From Hyphomonas sp. (GTDB taxonomy: Bacteria; Pseudomonadota; Alphaproteobacteria; Caulobacterales; Hyphomonadaceae): a stretch of 64,000 bases of DNA. How positions within the stretch are numbered: the first letter of the stretch is position 1; the number at the start of each line of letters is the position of its first letter. The notes below the pieces were generated by a model. That model had not been told where the DNA came from. It did no database searches and worked only from the letters and a program-made list of their open reading frames with translations. The stretch spans positions 1 through 64,000 of the forward strand of contig VMTE01000044.1 in the NCBI GenBank assembly GCA_013791775.1. Reading direction: 5' to 3'. A program made the translations under genes and the position numbers. Positions 44,011 to 52,119 of the stretch are shown one piece after another.

Positions 44011-45420
44011 TTATGGACTCTTTTCGCCTCTCAGGCGAGTGAGCAGCTCCTGCGCGAAGACGGTCAGCGTGTCGTCGCGGGCGCCCATGACGAGGATACG
44101 GTCACCGGGGCGGGCAAGCTCGAGGAGGCGCGCGGCGCAGGCGGGACGGTCGGGCAGGGCCTCGGCGGTGCGGCCGAGGGCGGTGATGTCGGCGGCGAGT
44201 TCCTGGCTGCCGACGGCGCGGTCCACCGTGCCGCCGAAATAGGCCGGCTCCGGCATCAGGAGGACATCTTCCGCATCGAGGTTGCCTGCGAAGCACTCCG
44301 CGAATTCGCGGCGCATCTTCTTCAGCGGGCCGAAGCCGTGCGGCTGGAACATCACGAGGACGCGGCCGGGGAACTGGTTCACCGTGCGCAGGGTGGCTGC
44401 GATCTTGTCCGGGTTGTGCCCGAAATCGTCGATCACGGTGACGCCGCCCTCGGTGCCCACAATGTCGAAACGCCGGGCGATGCCCGTGAAGGCGCCAAGC
44501 GCCTCGGCGGCCTCGGCCAGCGTGACGCCGCAGGTCATCGCGGCCGCGATGGCGGCGAGGGCGTTCGAGACATTGTGCCGGCCCGGCGTCGCTAGGCGGA
44601 TGGCGGCGGAGGCGCCGGACTTTTGATTGTATACGGAGAATGAGATACTCGTTGGCGCCGGCACGATCTCCCGGGCGACATATCGCGCGGCGGGGTTTTC
44701 GAGGCTGTAGGTGATCGCCTCCGGAAAGTCCGCCGCCATGCGGGCGGTCTCGTCATTGTCGAGGTTCAGCACAACCGCCTCTGCCCGCGCCGCAAAGCCG
44801 CTGAACAGGGCGCGCAGCTCGTCCATCGTCTTGTGGTCGAGCGAGATGTTCATCAGCACGGCCACGCGCGGATTGTACGCGGCAATCGACCCGTCGCTCT
44901 CGTCCACCTCGCTGACGAAGAGGCCGCTGGTGCCGACCAGGGAACTTGAGAACAGCGCCTCAGCTGTGCGGAAATTCTTCATCACCGCGCCGTTCATCAC
45001 GGTCGGGCGCTTGCCCGCGCGGTGCAGGATCCAGGCGATCATGCCGGTGACGGTCGACTTGCCGCTGGTGCCGGCCACGCCAATCGCAAACGGCGACGCA
45101 TTGAACAGGGCCGACAGCATGTCCGCCCGGCTCATCCGTTTCGCGCCGACGCGGATCGCGGAGGCAATGTCCGGCACGGTATCCTCCACGGCCGCCGAGG
45201 CGACGACGACCTGCTCGGCGCTCGTCACGCCGCTGCCATCCTGCGGGAACAGGCGGATGCCTCGCGAACGCAGATAGTCGAACTTCGCCGGCGTCCGCCC
45301 CTGGTCGAGCGAGCGGTCCGAGCCCTCGATGGTGTGGCCCTGGTCAAGCAGGATCAACGCCAGCGGCAACATGCCGGAGCCGCCGATGCCACAGAAGAAA
45401 TAGCGAGTCAGATGTGTCAT
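44011..45420 (-). CDS. Mur ligase family protein (MurC/Mpl-like)
   Basis: A 469-aa ATP-dependent ligase. The N-terminal FFCGIGGSGM binds the UDP-sugar, GVAGTSGKSTVTGM is the P-loop, SEVDESDGS and NISLDHK follow, and VTVIDDFGHNPDKIAATL is the C-terminal domain signature. It is located outside a dcw cluster, so it may be the Mpl-type recycling ligase that attaches a peptide to UDP-MurNAc, or a MurC paralogue. Confidence 0.82.
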   Translation of the reverse strand: MTHLTRYFFCGIGGSGMLPLALILLDQGHTIEGSDRSLDQGRTPAKFDYLRSRGIRLFPQDGSGVTSAEQVVVASAAVEDTVPDIASAIRVGAKRMSRADMLSALFNASPFAIGVAGTSGKSTVTGMIAWILHRAGKRPTVMNGAVMKNFRTAEALFSSSLVGTSGLFVSEVDESDGSIAAYNPRVAVLMNISLDHKTMDELRALFSGFAARAEAVVLNLDNDETARMAADFPEAITYSLENPAARYVAREIVPAPTSISFSVYNQKSGASAAIRLATPGRHNVSNALAAIAAAMTCGVTLAEAAEALGAFTGIARRFDIVGTEGGVTVIDDFGHNPDKIAATLRTVNQFPGRVLVMFQPHGFGPLKKMRREFAECFAGNLDAEDVLLMPEPAYFGGTVDRAVGSQELAADITALGRTAEALPDRPACAARLLELARPGDRILVMGARDDTLTVFAQELLTRLRGEKSP

Positions 45421-45454
45421 GGTGGGCTGTATAGCACCGGCTTATACCAAAGCG

Positions 45455-46504
45455 TCAGGGCGATTCTTTACTTGGGGAAATGGGGCGGAAGTAGCTTCGG
45501 TCTCGCCAATCTGGACCGGCTAGACGTATATGAATAGCTCGAACACCGTCTGGCATGAGCCTTGGAGGTTCGACCTGTCGACCTTCCCCATATTCCAAAT
45601 AAGCTCGGTTCCAGAGCACGCTGCTTTCGAAGTCATCTTCCGAAAGCTGCTCTGGATAGTAGTGAGACCCATTAAAAAAATGATAGGCAATGTCGCATGG
45701 AGAACCTTTTGTGATTGCTCCACCAACTTGAACGGCGCACCATTTACGGGACCCTTCATCCGGCACCATTGCCATGCCGTCCTTGAAGCAACCCAAAGCG
45801 CGATATTTGAAAGGAAGAATTACCTTTCCTTCGGCGTCGACCAGCCCCCACTTCCCGTCCTTTGATTTGCGTTTCCTGCCATCAGGGCAGGCGAGGTAGG
45901 CCTCTCGGCTAGCGAGCCTTTGCTTGTATTTTACGGAGTAATTGACGTCGTCCTCAATGGAGAAACGTTTGCCCTTCTCGCCCAACAAAAAAATCTTGTC
46001 TTGATATTCTACACGGAATTTTCCGTCGCCGTTCCAATGTATTTGGTCGTATGACGGAGCAACCAGTACTTTGCCGGCACGATCAATCAGCCCCTTTCTG
46101 CCATTTTGAGAATATACGAGCACGTCGTTGTAAAGGGCGCCGGTGCTCTCGAAGAATCTGTCGGCGAACAACGTGCCGTCGGGCATAATGAGGGCCCATT
46201 TGCCGTTCTGTCCGATAGAGATGGGAATTCCGCACGCCTTTCGTCCGGACCACCCATCTGGGGATATCTGGAATGACGCGCTTCCGTCCTCATCCCGGGC
46301 AATCTCTTTTCCAACACTGTTATAAAAGATCAGAACGCCATTTTCCGCGTACTGGGCCGTAACCGCACTACAGGAAATATAGACAGCATCAGGATCAGTC
46401 GACCATTCCGGGTTTTGCTCAGGCGCAGAAAGCGCGGGAAAAAATCCGATTGCCCACAGGAGCGGAAACAGAGTGAAAGCCCTGAGCATGAAACGCGTCC
46501 GCAT
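45455..46504 (-). CDS. WG-repeat exported protein
   Basis: A 349-aa protein with a signal peptide (AIGFFPALSA). It contains at least three WG-type repeats: GKWALIMPDG, GRKGLIDRAGKVLV and GKWGLVDAEGKVILPFKY. Base composition is visibly lower in GC than its neighbours, suggesting acquisition. WG repeats form beta modules of unknown role. Cys residues in the C-terminal half may form disulfides in the periplasm. Confidence 0.8.
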   Translation of the reverse strand: MRTRFMLRAFTLFPLLWAIGFFPALSAPEQNPEWSTDPDAVYISCSAVTAQYAENGVLIFYNSVGKEIARDEDGSASFQISPDGWSGRKACGIPISIGQNGKWALIMPDGTLFADRFFESTGALYNDVLVYSQNGRKGLIDRAGKVLVAPSYDQIHWNGDGKFRVEYQDKIFLLGEKGKRFSIEDDVNYSVKYKQRLASREAYLACPDGRKRKSKDGKWGLVDAEGKVILPFKYRALGCFKDGMAMVPDEGSRKWCAVQVGGAITKGSPCDIAYHFFNGSHYYPEQLSEDDFESSVLWNRAYLEYGEGRQVEPPRLMPDGVRAIHIRLAGPDWRDRSYFRPISPSKESP

Positions 46505-46630
46505 ATGGTGGATGTAGATCGATTTTCGGTTGAAATCAAATCGCTAAAACTCCTCGTAGTTAACGGGAAAACTCGTTCCCATCCTTCGAGAATGCCGCTT
46601 TAACTGCGCCAGCAACTCCGGGAGAGTGAC

Positions 46631-47470
46631 ATGGGCGCGAAGGTGACACGGATCGGGATTGTCGGGCCGGGGCGGGCGATTGACCGGTCGTTGGCGGAGC
46701 GGGTGACGGCGCTGGCGGGGCCCAACGCGGAGCTGGTGTTTCATCCGCAATGTTTCCTGCGGGAGGGGCATTTTGCGGGCTCCGATGCGGCGCGGGCGGC
46801 GGCGTTTGAGGCGTATGCGAATGATGCGGCGCTGGACGCGGTGTGGTTTGCGCGGGGCGGGTATGGCGCGTGCCGGATCCTGGACCTGGCGTTCGACAAT
46901 CTCGGCTATGCGGCGCGGCGGAAGACCTATCTCGGCTATAGCGATGCGGGCAACCTGCTGGCGCGGCTGGCGCGCGACGGGATTGGCCGCGTGGCGCATG
47001 GGCCGATGCCGGCGGACATATTGCGCGAGGGCGGCGAGGCGGCGGTGCGGCGCGCGCTCGGCTTTCTGACGGGTACGGATGAGGGGGCGGGGATTGATGC
47101 GGCGGCGCGGGCGCCGGGCAAGTATGCGGCATTCAACATTTCGGTGTTTGCCAGCCTGATCGGCACCGGCTGGTTGCCGGATCTCAGCGGGCATGTGCTG
47201 ATGCTGGAGGATGTGGGCGAGTATCATTACCGGCTCGACCGGATGATGTTCACGATCACTTCGAACCCGGAGGTGCGCAAGGTGGCGGGCATCCGGCTGG
47301 GGCGGTGCGGGGCGATTCCGGTGAACGATATCGACTTCGGGGCGAGCGAAGAGGAGATCGTGCAGCACTGGTGCGCGCGGGGCGGGATTGCGTATCTGGG
47401 GCGCGCGGATATCGGGCACGATGTGGAGAACAAGATCGTGGTGTTCGGGGAGCGGGGCGTGGGGGTTTGA
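46631..47470 (+). CDS. LD-carboxypeptidase family protein (peptidase S66)
   Basis: A 279-aa protein. FARGGYGACRIL and GYSDAGNLL (nucleophile Ser104) match S66 motifs, and the Glu/His pair is probably in MLEDVGE and DIGHDVEN. Family enzymes remove the terminal D-Ala from murein tetrapeptides in the cytoplasm; no signal peptide is present. Only a weak link to the nearby Mur ligase is suggested by position. Confidence 0.85.
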   Translation: MGAKVTRIGIVGPGRAIDRSLAERVTALAGPNAELVFHPQCFLREGHFAGSDAARAAAFEAYANDAALDAVWFARGGYGACRILDLAFDNLGYAARRKTYLGYSDAGNLLARLARDGIGRVAHGPMPADILREGGEAAVRRALGFLTGTDEGAGIDAAARAPGKYAAFNISVFASLIGTGWLPDLSGHVLMLEDVGEYHYRLDRMMFTITSNPEVRKVAGIRLGRCGAIPVNDIDFGASEEEIVQHWCARGGIAYLGRADIGHDVENKIVVFGERGVGV

Positions 47471-47476
47471 TCCCTT

Positions 47477-47557
47477 CCGCTCATGCTCGCGAAGGCGGGG
47501 AACTCGTGCTGCAGCTTCTGACCTCTTGAGATCTCCGCCTTCGCGGGGATGAGCGGG
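47477..47557. repeat. Large palindromic intergenic repeat 1
   Basis: Arms 47477-47502 and 47532-47557 are complementary (CCGCTCATGCTCGCGAAGGC against CTTCGCGGGGATGAGCGG). Part of a family of four beside the pnt genes. Confidence 0.65.
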
Positions 47558-47625
47558 GTGAGGAAGTGGTACGTGGGCAGAGGGGCCGTCATCTGAACCC
47601 TCAGCCTACGCAGCATCTCCATCTG

Positions 47626-47702
47626 CCGCTCATTCCGGCGGAAGCCGGAATCCAGCTCTTTGCCAGTAAAGTCTGGGCCCCGGCTTTCGCCGGGGTGAGC
47701 GG
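47626..47702. repeat. Large palindromic intergenic repeat 2
   Basis: Outer arms 47626-47655 and 47673-47702 begin and end with CCGCTCA/TGAGCGG, and each arm is itself a hairpin (CCGGCGGAAGCCGG; CCCCGGCTTTCGCCGGGG). Confidence 0.7.
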
Positions 47703-47827
47703 CAAATGAGAGCGCTGAGATTAGCGAAAGGGCAGGTGATGGGCCCTCAGATGCGCTTTCGCGCATCGAGGGTGACGCCGTGGAGAGGGCTGATTGTTTG
47801 ACTTGATTGATCAGCGCCTTCGCCGCA

Positions 47828-47909
47828 GGTCCCAGCGAAGGCTGGGACCCAGATCAGGAAAGAAACTTTTCTGCTTTGACTGGGCTCCTACCTTCGCAGG
47901 AGCCTACGG
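47828..47909. repeat. Palindromic intergenic repeat 3
   Basis: GGTCCCAGC-GAAG-GCTGGGACC (47828-47849) followed by a CTCCTACCTTCGCAGGAG hairpin (47884-47901). It lies just past the pntB stop and may also act as its transcription end. Confidence 0.6.
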
Positions 47910-47916
47910 AGGGGGG

Positions 47917-49335
47917 TTACAGGTTCTTCACGATGTCCTCGACCATCTTTTTGGCGTCGGCGAGCAGCATCATCGTGTTGTCGTGGAAGAACAGTTCGTT
48001 TTCGATGCCGGCATAGCCGGAGCCCATCGAGCGCTTGATGAACAGCACCGTGCGGGCGTTTTCGACGTCGAGGATGGGCATGCCGTAGATCGGCGAGGTC
48101 TTGTCGGTTTTGGCCGCCGGGTTCGTCACGTCGTTGGCGCCGATGACGAAGGCAACGTCGGAGGCGGAGAATTCCGAGTTGATGTCCTCGAGTTCGAAGA
48201 CCTCGTCATACGGCACCTGCGCTTCGGCGAGGAGGACGTTCATGTGGCCCGGCATCCGGCCCGCGACGGGGTGGATGGCGTATTTCACTTCGACGCCTTC
48301 GGCCTTCAGCTTCTCGGCCATCTCCTTCAGCGCGTGCTGGGCCTGGGCGACCGCCATGCCGTAGCCGGGCACGATGATGACCTTGGAAGCGTTCTTCATG
48401 ATGAAGGCCGCGTCTTCCGCCGAACCCTTCTTGTACGGACGATCCACCTTCACGCCGCCGGCCGCGGCGGCTGCATCCTCGCCGCCGAAGCCGCCGAGGA
48501 TGACCGAGATGAAGGAGCGGTTCATGCCCTTGCACATGATGTAGGACAGGATGGCGCCGGAGGAGCCGACGAGGGCGCCGGTGATGATCAGTGCGAAGTT
48601 GCCGAGCGTGAAGCCGAGGGCGGCCGCGGCCCAGCCGGAATAGGAGTTCAGCATCGAGACGACGACCGGCATGTCGGCGCCGCCGATGGGGACGATCAGC
48701 GTGACGCCGAGGATCAGCGCGAGGGCGGTGAGGCCCCAGAAGGCCCAGTGGGCCGTGCCGCCGGTCGAGATCAGGATCACGGTGAGCGCGATGATGCCGC
48801 CGGCGAGGGCGAGGTTCAGGAGGTGGCGGCCGGGCAGCAAGATCGGCGCGCCGCTCATGTTGCCGTTGAGTTTGGCGAAGGCGATGATCGAGCCGGTGAA
48901 CGTCAGGGCACCGATGGCCGAGCCGAGGCCGAGTTCGATCAGCGAGGCGGCTTTGATGCCGGTGAGGCCCATGATGCCGAAACTGTCCGGCGCATAGAGC
49001 GCGGCGGAGGCGACGAGCACGGCGGCGAGGCCGACGAGGGAGTGGAAGGCCGCGACGAGCTGCGGCATGTCGGTCATCGCGATGCGGCGGGCGGTGACCG
49101 CGCCGATGGTGCCGCCGATGGCGACGGCGCCGATCATCAGGCCCCAAGTGGTGGGGTCAAGCTGGTTCCAGAGCAGAACGATGGTGGTGGCGACGGCGAT
49201 CGCCATGCCGATCATGCCGTTGCGGTTGCCCTTCTGGCTGGTGGCCGGGCTGGAGAGGCCGCGCAGCGCGAGGATGAAGAGAACGCCCGAAACGAGATAG
49301 AGCAGGGGCGCCCAGGTGGATTGAAACTGTTCCAC
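47917..49335 (-). CDS. pntB: NAD(P) transhydrogenase subunit beta
   Basis: A 472-aa subunit: eight or more hydrophobic segments followed by the C-terminal NADP-binding domain III (IIVPGYGMAVAQAQHALKEM, GRMPGHMNVLLAEA, VIGANDVTNPAA). The complex moves hydride between NADH and NADP+ coupled to proton flow. It follows pntA2 after 3 bp. Confidence 0.96.
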   Translation of the reverse strand: MEQFQSTWAPLLYLVSGVLFILALRGLSSPATSQKGNRNGMIGMAIAVATTIVLLWNQLDPTTWGLMIGAVAIGGTIGAVTARRIAMTDMPQLVAAFHSLVGLAAVLVASAALYAPDSFGIMGLTGIKAASLIELGLGSAIGALTFTGSIIAFAKLNGNMSGAPILLPGRHLLNLALAGGIIALTVILISTGGTAHWAFWGLTALALILGVTLIVPIGGADMPVVVSMLNSYSGWAAAALGFTLGNFALIITGALVGSSGAILSYIMCKGMNRSFISVILGGFGGEDAAAAAGGVKVDRPYKKGSAEDAAFIMKNASKVIIVPGYGMAVAQAQHALKEMAEKLKAEGVEVKYAIHPVAGRMPGHMNVLLAEAQVPYDEVFELEDINSEFSASDVAFVIGANDVTNPAAKTDKTSPIYGMPILDVENARTVLFIKRSMGSGYAGIENELFFHDNTMMLLADAKKMVEDIVKNL

Positions 49336-49338
49336 GGG

Positions 49339-49704
49339 TCAGGTCCCTTTTTTCTTGTACATGGCCAGCATGCGCTGGGTGACGAGGAAGCCGCCGAAGA
49401 TGTTGACGCTGGCGAGCATGACGGCGACGGCGCCGAGGATCTTGGCGACCCAGCCTTCCTGCGTGAGCCCGTGGGCGGCAGCGGCGACGAGGGCGCCGAC
49501 GACGATGACCGAGGAGATGGCGTTGGTGACGGCCATCAGCGGCGTGTGCAGCGCGGGCGTCACCGACCAGACGACATAATAACCAACGAAGCAGGCGAGC
49601 GCGAAGATGGCCGCGAGGAAGACGGTGGAGTTGATGCCGCCGGCGTCTGCGTAGGCGGGCAGGGCGAGGGCGGCGAGGGCGAGGATTGTCAGGGAACGTT
49701 TCAT
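49339..49704 (-). CDS. pntA2: NAD(P) transhydrogenase subunit alpha, membrane part
   Basis: A 121-aa protein with a signal-like N-terminus and about three to four membrane helices, including [26 protein letters not shown] split as [14 protein letters not shown] and [13 protein letters not shown], the family signature. Alphaproteobacteria typically split PntA into two genes as here. Confidence 0.94.
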   Translation of the reverse strand: MKRSLTILALAALALPAYADAGGINSTVFLAAIFALACFVGYYVVWSVTPALHTPLMAVTNAISSVIVVGALVAAAAHGLTQEGWVAKILGAVAVMLASVNIFGGFLVTQRMLAMYKKKGT

Positions 49705-49715
49705 GTCATCAAACT

Positions 49716-49803
49716 CCGCTCATCCCCGCGAAGGCGGGGATCGGGTTCAGCCGGGTTGGCATTGTGAGCCGCACGGGACCCCCGCCTGCGCGGGGGTGAG
49801 CGG
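49716..49803. repeat. Large palindromic intergenic repeat 4
   Basis: Arms 49716-49742 (CCGCTCATCCCCGCGAAGGC start) and 49777-49803 (ending GGGGGTGAGCGG) are inverted. It separates pntA1 from pntA2 within the operon, so it may modulate subunit ratio. Confidence 0.68.
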
Positions 49804-49830
49804 ATGAATTCAGGGGTGCGGGAAAGCTGA

Positions 49831-50958
49831 TCATTTCAGCCGCTCGCTGACGGTCGAGCCACCCCGCGTGAGCAGCATGGCTTTGACGATCTCATCGTCC
49901 GTATCAAGATTGAGCGCGCCGCCTTCGGCGGTGATCAGCGGCAGGAAGGCGAGGAGGTTTTTCGCATAGAGCGAGGAGGAGTCGGCGGGCAGGCGGGCGG
50001 GCAGGTTCGAGAAGCCGGCGACTTTCACGCCGCCCACGTCCACGATCTCGTCGGCCGTCGACAGCGGGCAGTTGCCGCCCTGGCTCACGGCCATGTCGAT
50101 GATGACCGATCCCGGCTTCATCGACTTGACCATTTCTTCGGTGATCAGCACCGGCGCGGGGCGGCCGGGAATCAGGGCGGTGGTGATGACGATGTCCTGC
50201 TTGGCGATATGGCTGGCGGTGAGGGCGGCCTGCTTGGCCTGATATTCTGCCGACATTTCCTTGGCGTAGCCGCCAGAGGTTTCGGCGGCTTTGAACTCGT
50301 CATCCTCGACCGCGATGAACTTGGCGCCGAGCGAGGCGACCTGTTCCTTGGCGGCGGGGCGCACGTCGTTGGCGGTGACGACCGCGCCGAGACGGCGGGC
50401 GGTGGCGATGGCCTGGAGGCCGGCAACACCGGCGCCCATGACGAACACCTTGGCCGGGGCGACGGTGCCCGCGGCGGTCATCATCATCGGCATGGCGCGG
50501 CCATAGATCTGCGCGCCCTCGATGACGGCGCGGTAGCCGGCGAGGTTCGATTGCGAGGAGAGCGCGTCCATTGACTGGGCGCGGGTGATTCGCGGGGTGA
50601 ATTCCATCGAGAGCCCGGCGATCTTCCTGGCGTTCAGCGCGGCGACTTCTTCTGCCGCATAGGCGAACGGCTCCATCAGCGCGATCAGGGCGGCGCCTTC
50701 GGGCAGGGCCGCGATCTCGGCCGGTTCAGGCCGGCGGACCTTGAAGACGATGTCTGCCCCGGCGGCCGCAGCGGCTGCGCCGGAGGCAATCGCCGCGCCC
50801 GCGTCAGTGAAGGCAGGGTCCGGGAACCCGGCCACCGTGCCGGCCCCGGATTCGATGGTCACCGTGTGGCCGAGGGCCACGAGCTTCTTGACTGTCTCCG
50901 GAGTTGCCGCCACGCGGGTCTCGCCGGGTCGCCGTTCTTTGAGCACTGATATCTTCAT
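49831..50958 (-). CDS. pntA1: NAD(P) transhydrogenase subunit alpha, NAD-binding part
   Basis: 375 aa from the ATG at 50958, giving the family-typical N-terminus MKISVLKERRPGETRVA; the frame extends to 50994. NAD-binding VMGAGVAGLQAIATARRLGA and the mobile-loop region RPAPVLITEEMVKSMKPGS are present. It is the cytosolic domain I of the transhydrogenase. Confidence 0.95.
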   Translation of the reverse strand: MKISVLKERRPGETRVAATPETVKKLVALGHTVTIESGAGTVAGFPDPAFTDAGAAIASGAAAAAAGADIVFKVRRPEPAEIAALPEGAALIALMEPFAYAAEEVAALNARKIAGLSMEFTPRITRAQSMDALSSQSNLAGYRAVIEGAQIYGRAMPMMMTAAGTVAPAKVFVMGAGVAGLQAIATARRLGAVVTANDVRPAAKEQVASLGAKFIAVEDDEFKAAETSGGYAKEMSAEYQAKQAALTASHIAKQDIVITTALIPGRPAPVLITEEMVKSMKPGSVIIDMAVSQGGNCPLSTADEIVDVGGVKVAGFSNLPARLPADSSSLYAKNLLAFLPLITAEGGALNLDTDDEIVKAMLLTRGGSTVSERLK

Positions 50959-51017
50959 GGTGCCTTGGATTAGGTTAAACCTTGCGCGGTGCAACAGTTT
51001 TTTTGGAGGTAAGGGGC

Positions 51018-51785
51018 ATGAGTTTGTTTAGTCTGGCTAACAAGACCGCTCTGGTGACGGGCGCTTCGAGCGGCCTCGGACGGCATTTCGCGCAGGTATT
51101 GGCGGATGCGGGCGCCACCGTTGTCGTTGCGGCGCGGCGGATGGACCGGCTGGAAGAGGTGGCGGCGGAGATCTCCAAACGCGGCGGCAAAGCCCTGCCG
51201 ATCGAGCTAGACGTGACTTCGGACGCCAGCGTGACCGGCGCCTTTTCCGAGATCAAGGAGGCGCTGGGGCGCCCGTGCGACATCATCATCAACAATTCCG
51301 GGATGTCGCGCGAGGGGTGGTACCGCGAGCAGAGCGAGGATGACTGGAACGCCGTGATCGACACGAATCTTACCGGCGTCTGGCGCGTGGGCAAGCATGG
51401 CACCAATGCGATGATCGAGGCCGGGGTGAAGGGAGCGATTGTCAACATCGCCTCGATCACCGCGCACCGCACGCAGTTGATGACTGCCGCCTATTGCGTC
51501 TCCAAGGCGGGAGTCGATCACCTGACCCGGCACATGGCGCTGGAGGGCGCGCGCTACGGCATCCGCGTGAACGCCATTTCGCCGGGCTATTACAAGACGG
51601 CGATCAATGACGACTACCTGGATTCCGAGGCCGGCGAGGCGATGCGCAAGCGGGTGGCGATGCGCCGGTTCGGCGAATACCGGGAGCTGGACGGGGCGCT
51701 GCTGCTGCTCACCTCGGAGGCCGGCAGCTACATGACGGGCTCGACCATCGTGGTGGATGGCGGGCATCTGCTGGCTCCGCTTTGA
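51018..51785 (+). CDS. SDR-family oxidoreductase
   Basis: 255 aa from the ATG at 51018 (GGAGGTAAGGGGC upstream). Cofactor-binding TGASSGLGR, NNSG in place of NNAG, catalytic Ser in IASITAHRTQ and YCVSKAG. The Arg pair in AARRMDR suggests NADPH preference. Substrate unknown; divergent from pntA1. Confidence 0.87.
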   Translation: MSLFSLANKTALVTGASSGLGRHFAQVLADAGATVVVAARRMDRLEEVAAEISKRGGKALPIELDVTSDASVTGAFSEIKEALGRPCDIIINNSGMSREGWYREQSEDDWNAVIDTNLTGVWRVGKHGTNAMIEAGVKGAIVNIASITAHRTQLMTAAYCVSKAGVDHLTRHMALEGARYGIRVNAISPGYYKTAINDDYLDSEAGEAMRKRVAMRRFGEYRELDGALLLLTSEAGSYMTGSTIVVDGGHLLAPL

Positions 51786-51835
51786 CCGGGCCGGCTTGCC
51801 GGGTCCCGAAATAGACTTTAAACGATGCGTACGCG

Positions 51836-51996
51836 AAAGGTGCCCGGGTCAACAGCCCGGGTGAAAAGGGAAGCCGGTGGGAATCCGGCGCTATGCCCGT
51901 AACTGTCAGCGGGGAGTCTTTCGAGCCACACGCCACTGGGAAACCGGGAAGGCAGCTCGCAAGGCCCTGATCCGCTTAGCCAGGAGACCTGCCTCT
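51836..51996 (+). promoter_or_regulatory. Cobalamin (adenosylcobalamin) riboswitch
   Basis: Canonical order of elements: AAAGGTGCCCGGG, GTGAAAAGGGAAGCCGGTG, AATCCGGCGCTATGCCCG with AACTGT, CCACTGGGAAACCGGGAAGG, and the B12 box AGCCAGGAGACCTGCC at 51978-51993. It precedes btuB by about 125 nt and should switch the operon off when cobalamin is plentiful. Confidence 0.96.
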
Positions 51997-52038
51997 CGCC
52001 GTCGTTAGCTCGCCGCCCGGGATCAGGCGTAAGGCTGC

Positions 52039-52053
52039 GGAAGGCGACCTTCC
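52039..52053 (+). promoter_or_regulatory. Small hairpin in btuB leader
   Basis: GGAAGG-CGA-CCTTCC between the riboswitch and the btuB ribosome site. It has no T-run, so it may be part of the expression platform rather than a terminator. Confidence 0.45.
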
Positions 52054-52119
52054 GTTCATGCGACATGTCATGAACCCGCCGCGGGGCGCTCGCCCCCGGC
52101 ATTTGAAGGAGCTGTGGAC

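Noticed and set aside
47794-49767. A 657-codon plus-strand frame opposite pntB/pntA2
   Set aside because: Asp/Gly/Glu-rich shadow lacking motifs; the pnt genes explain the region.
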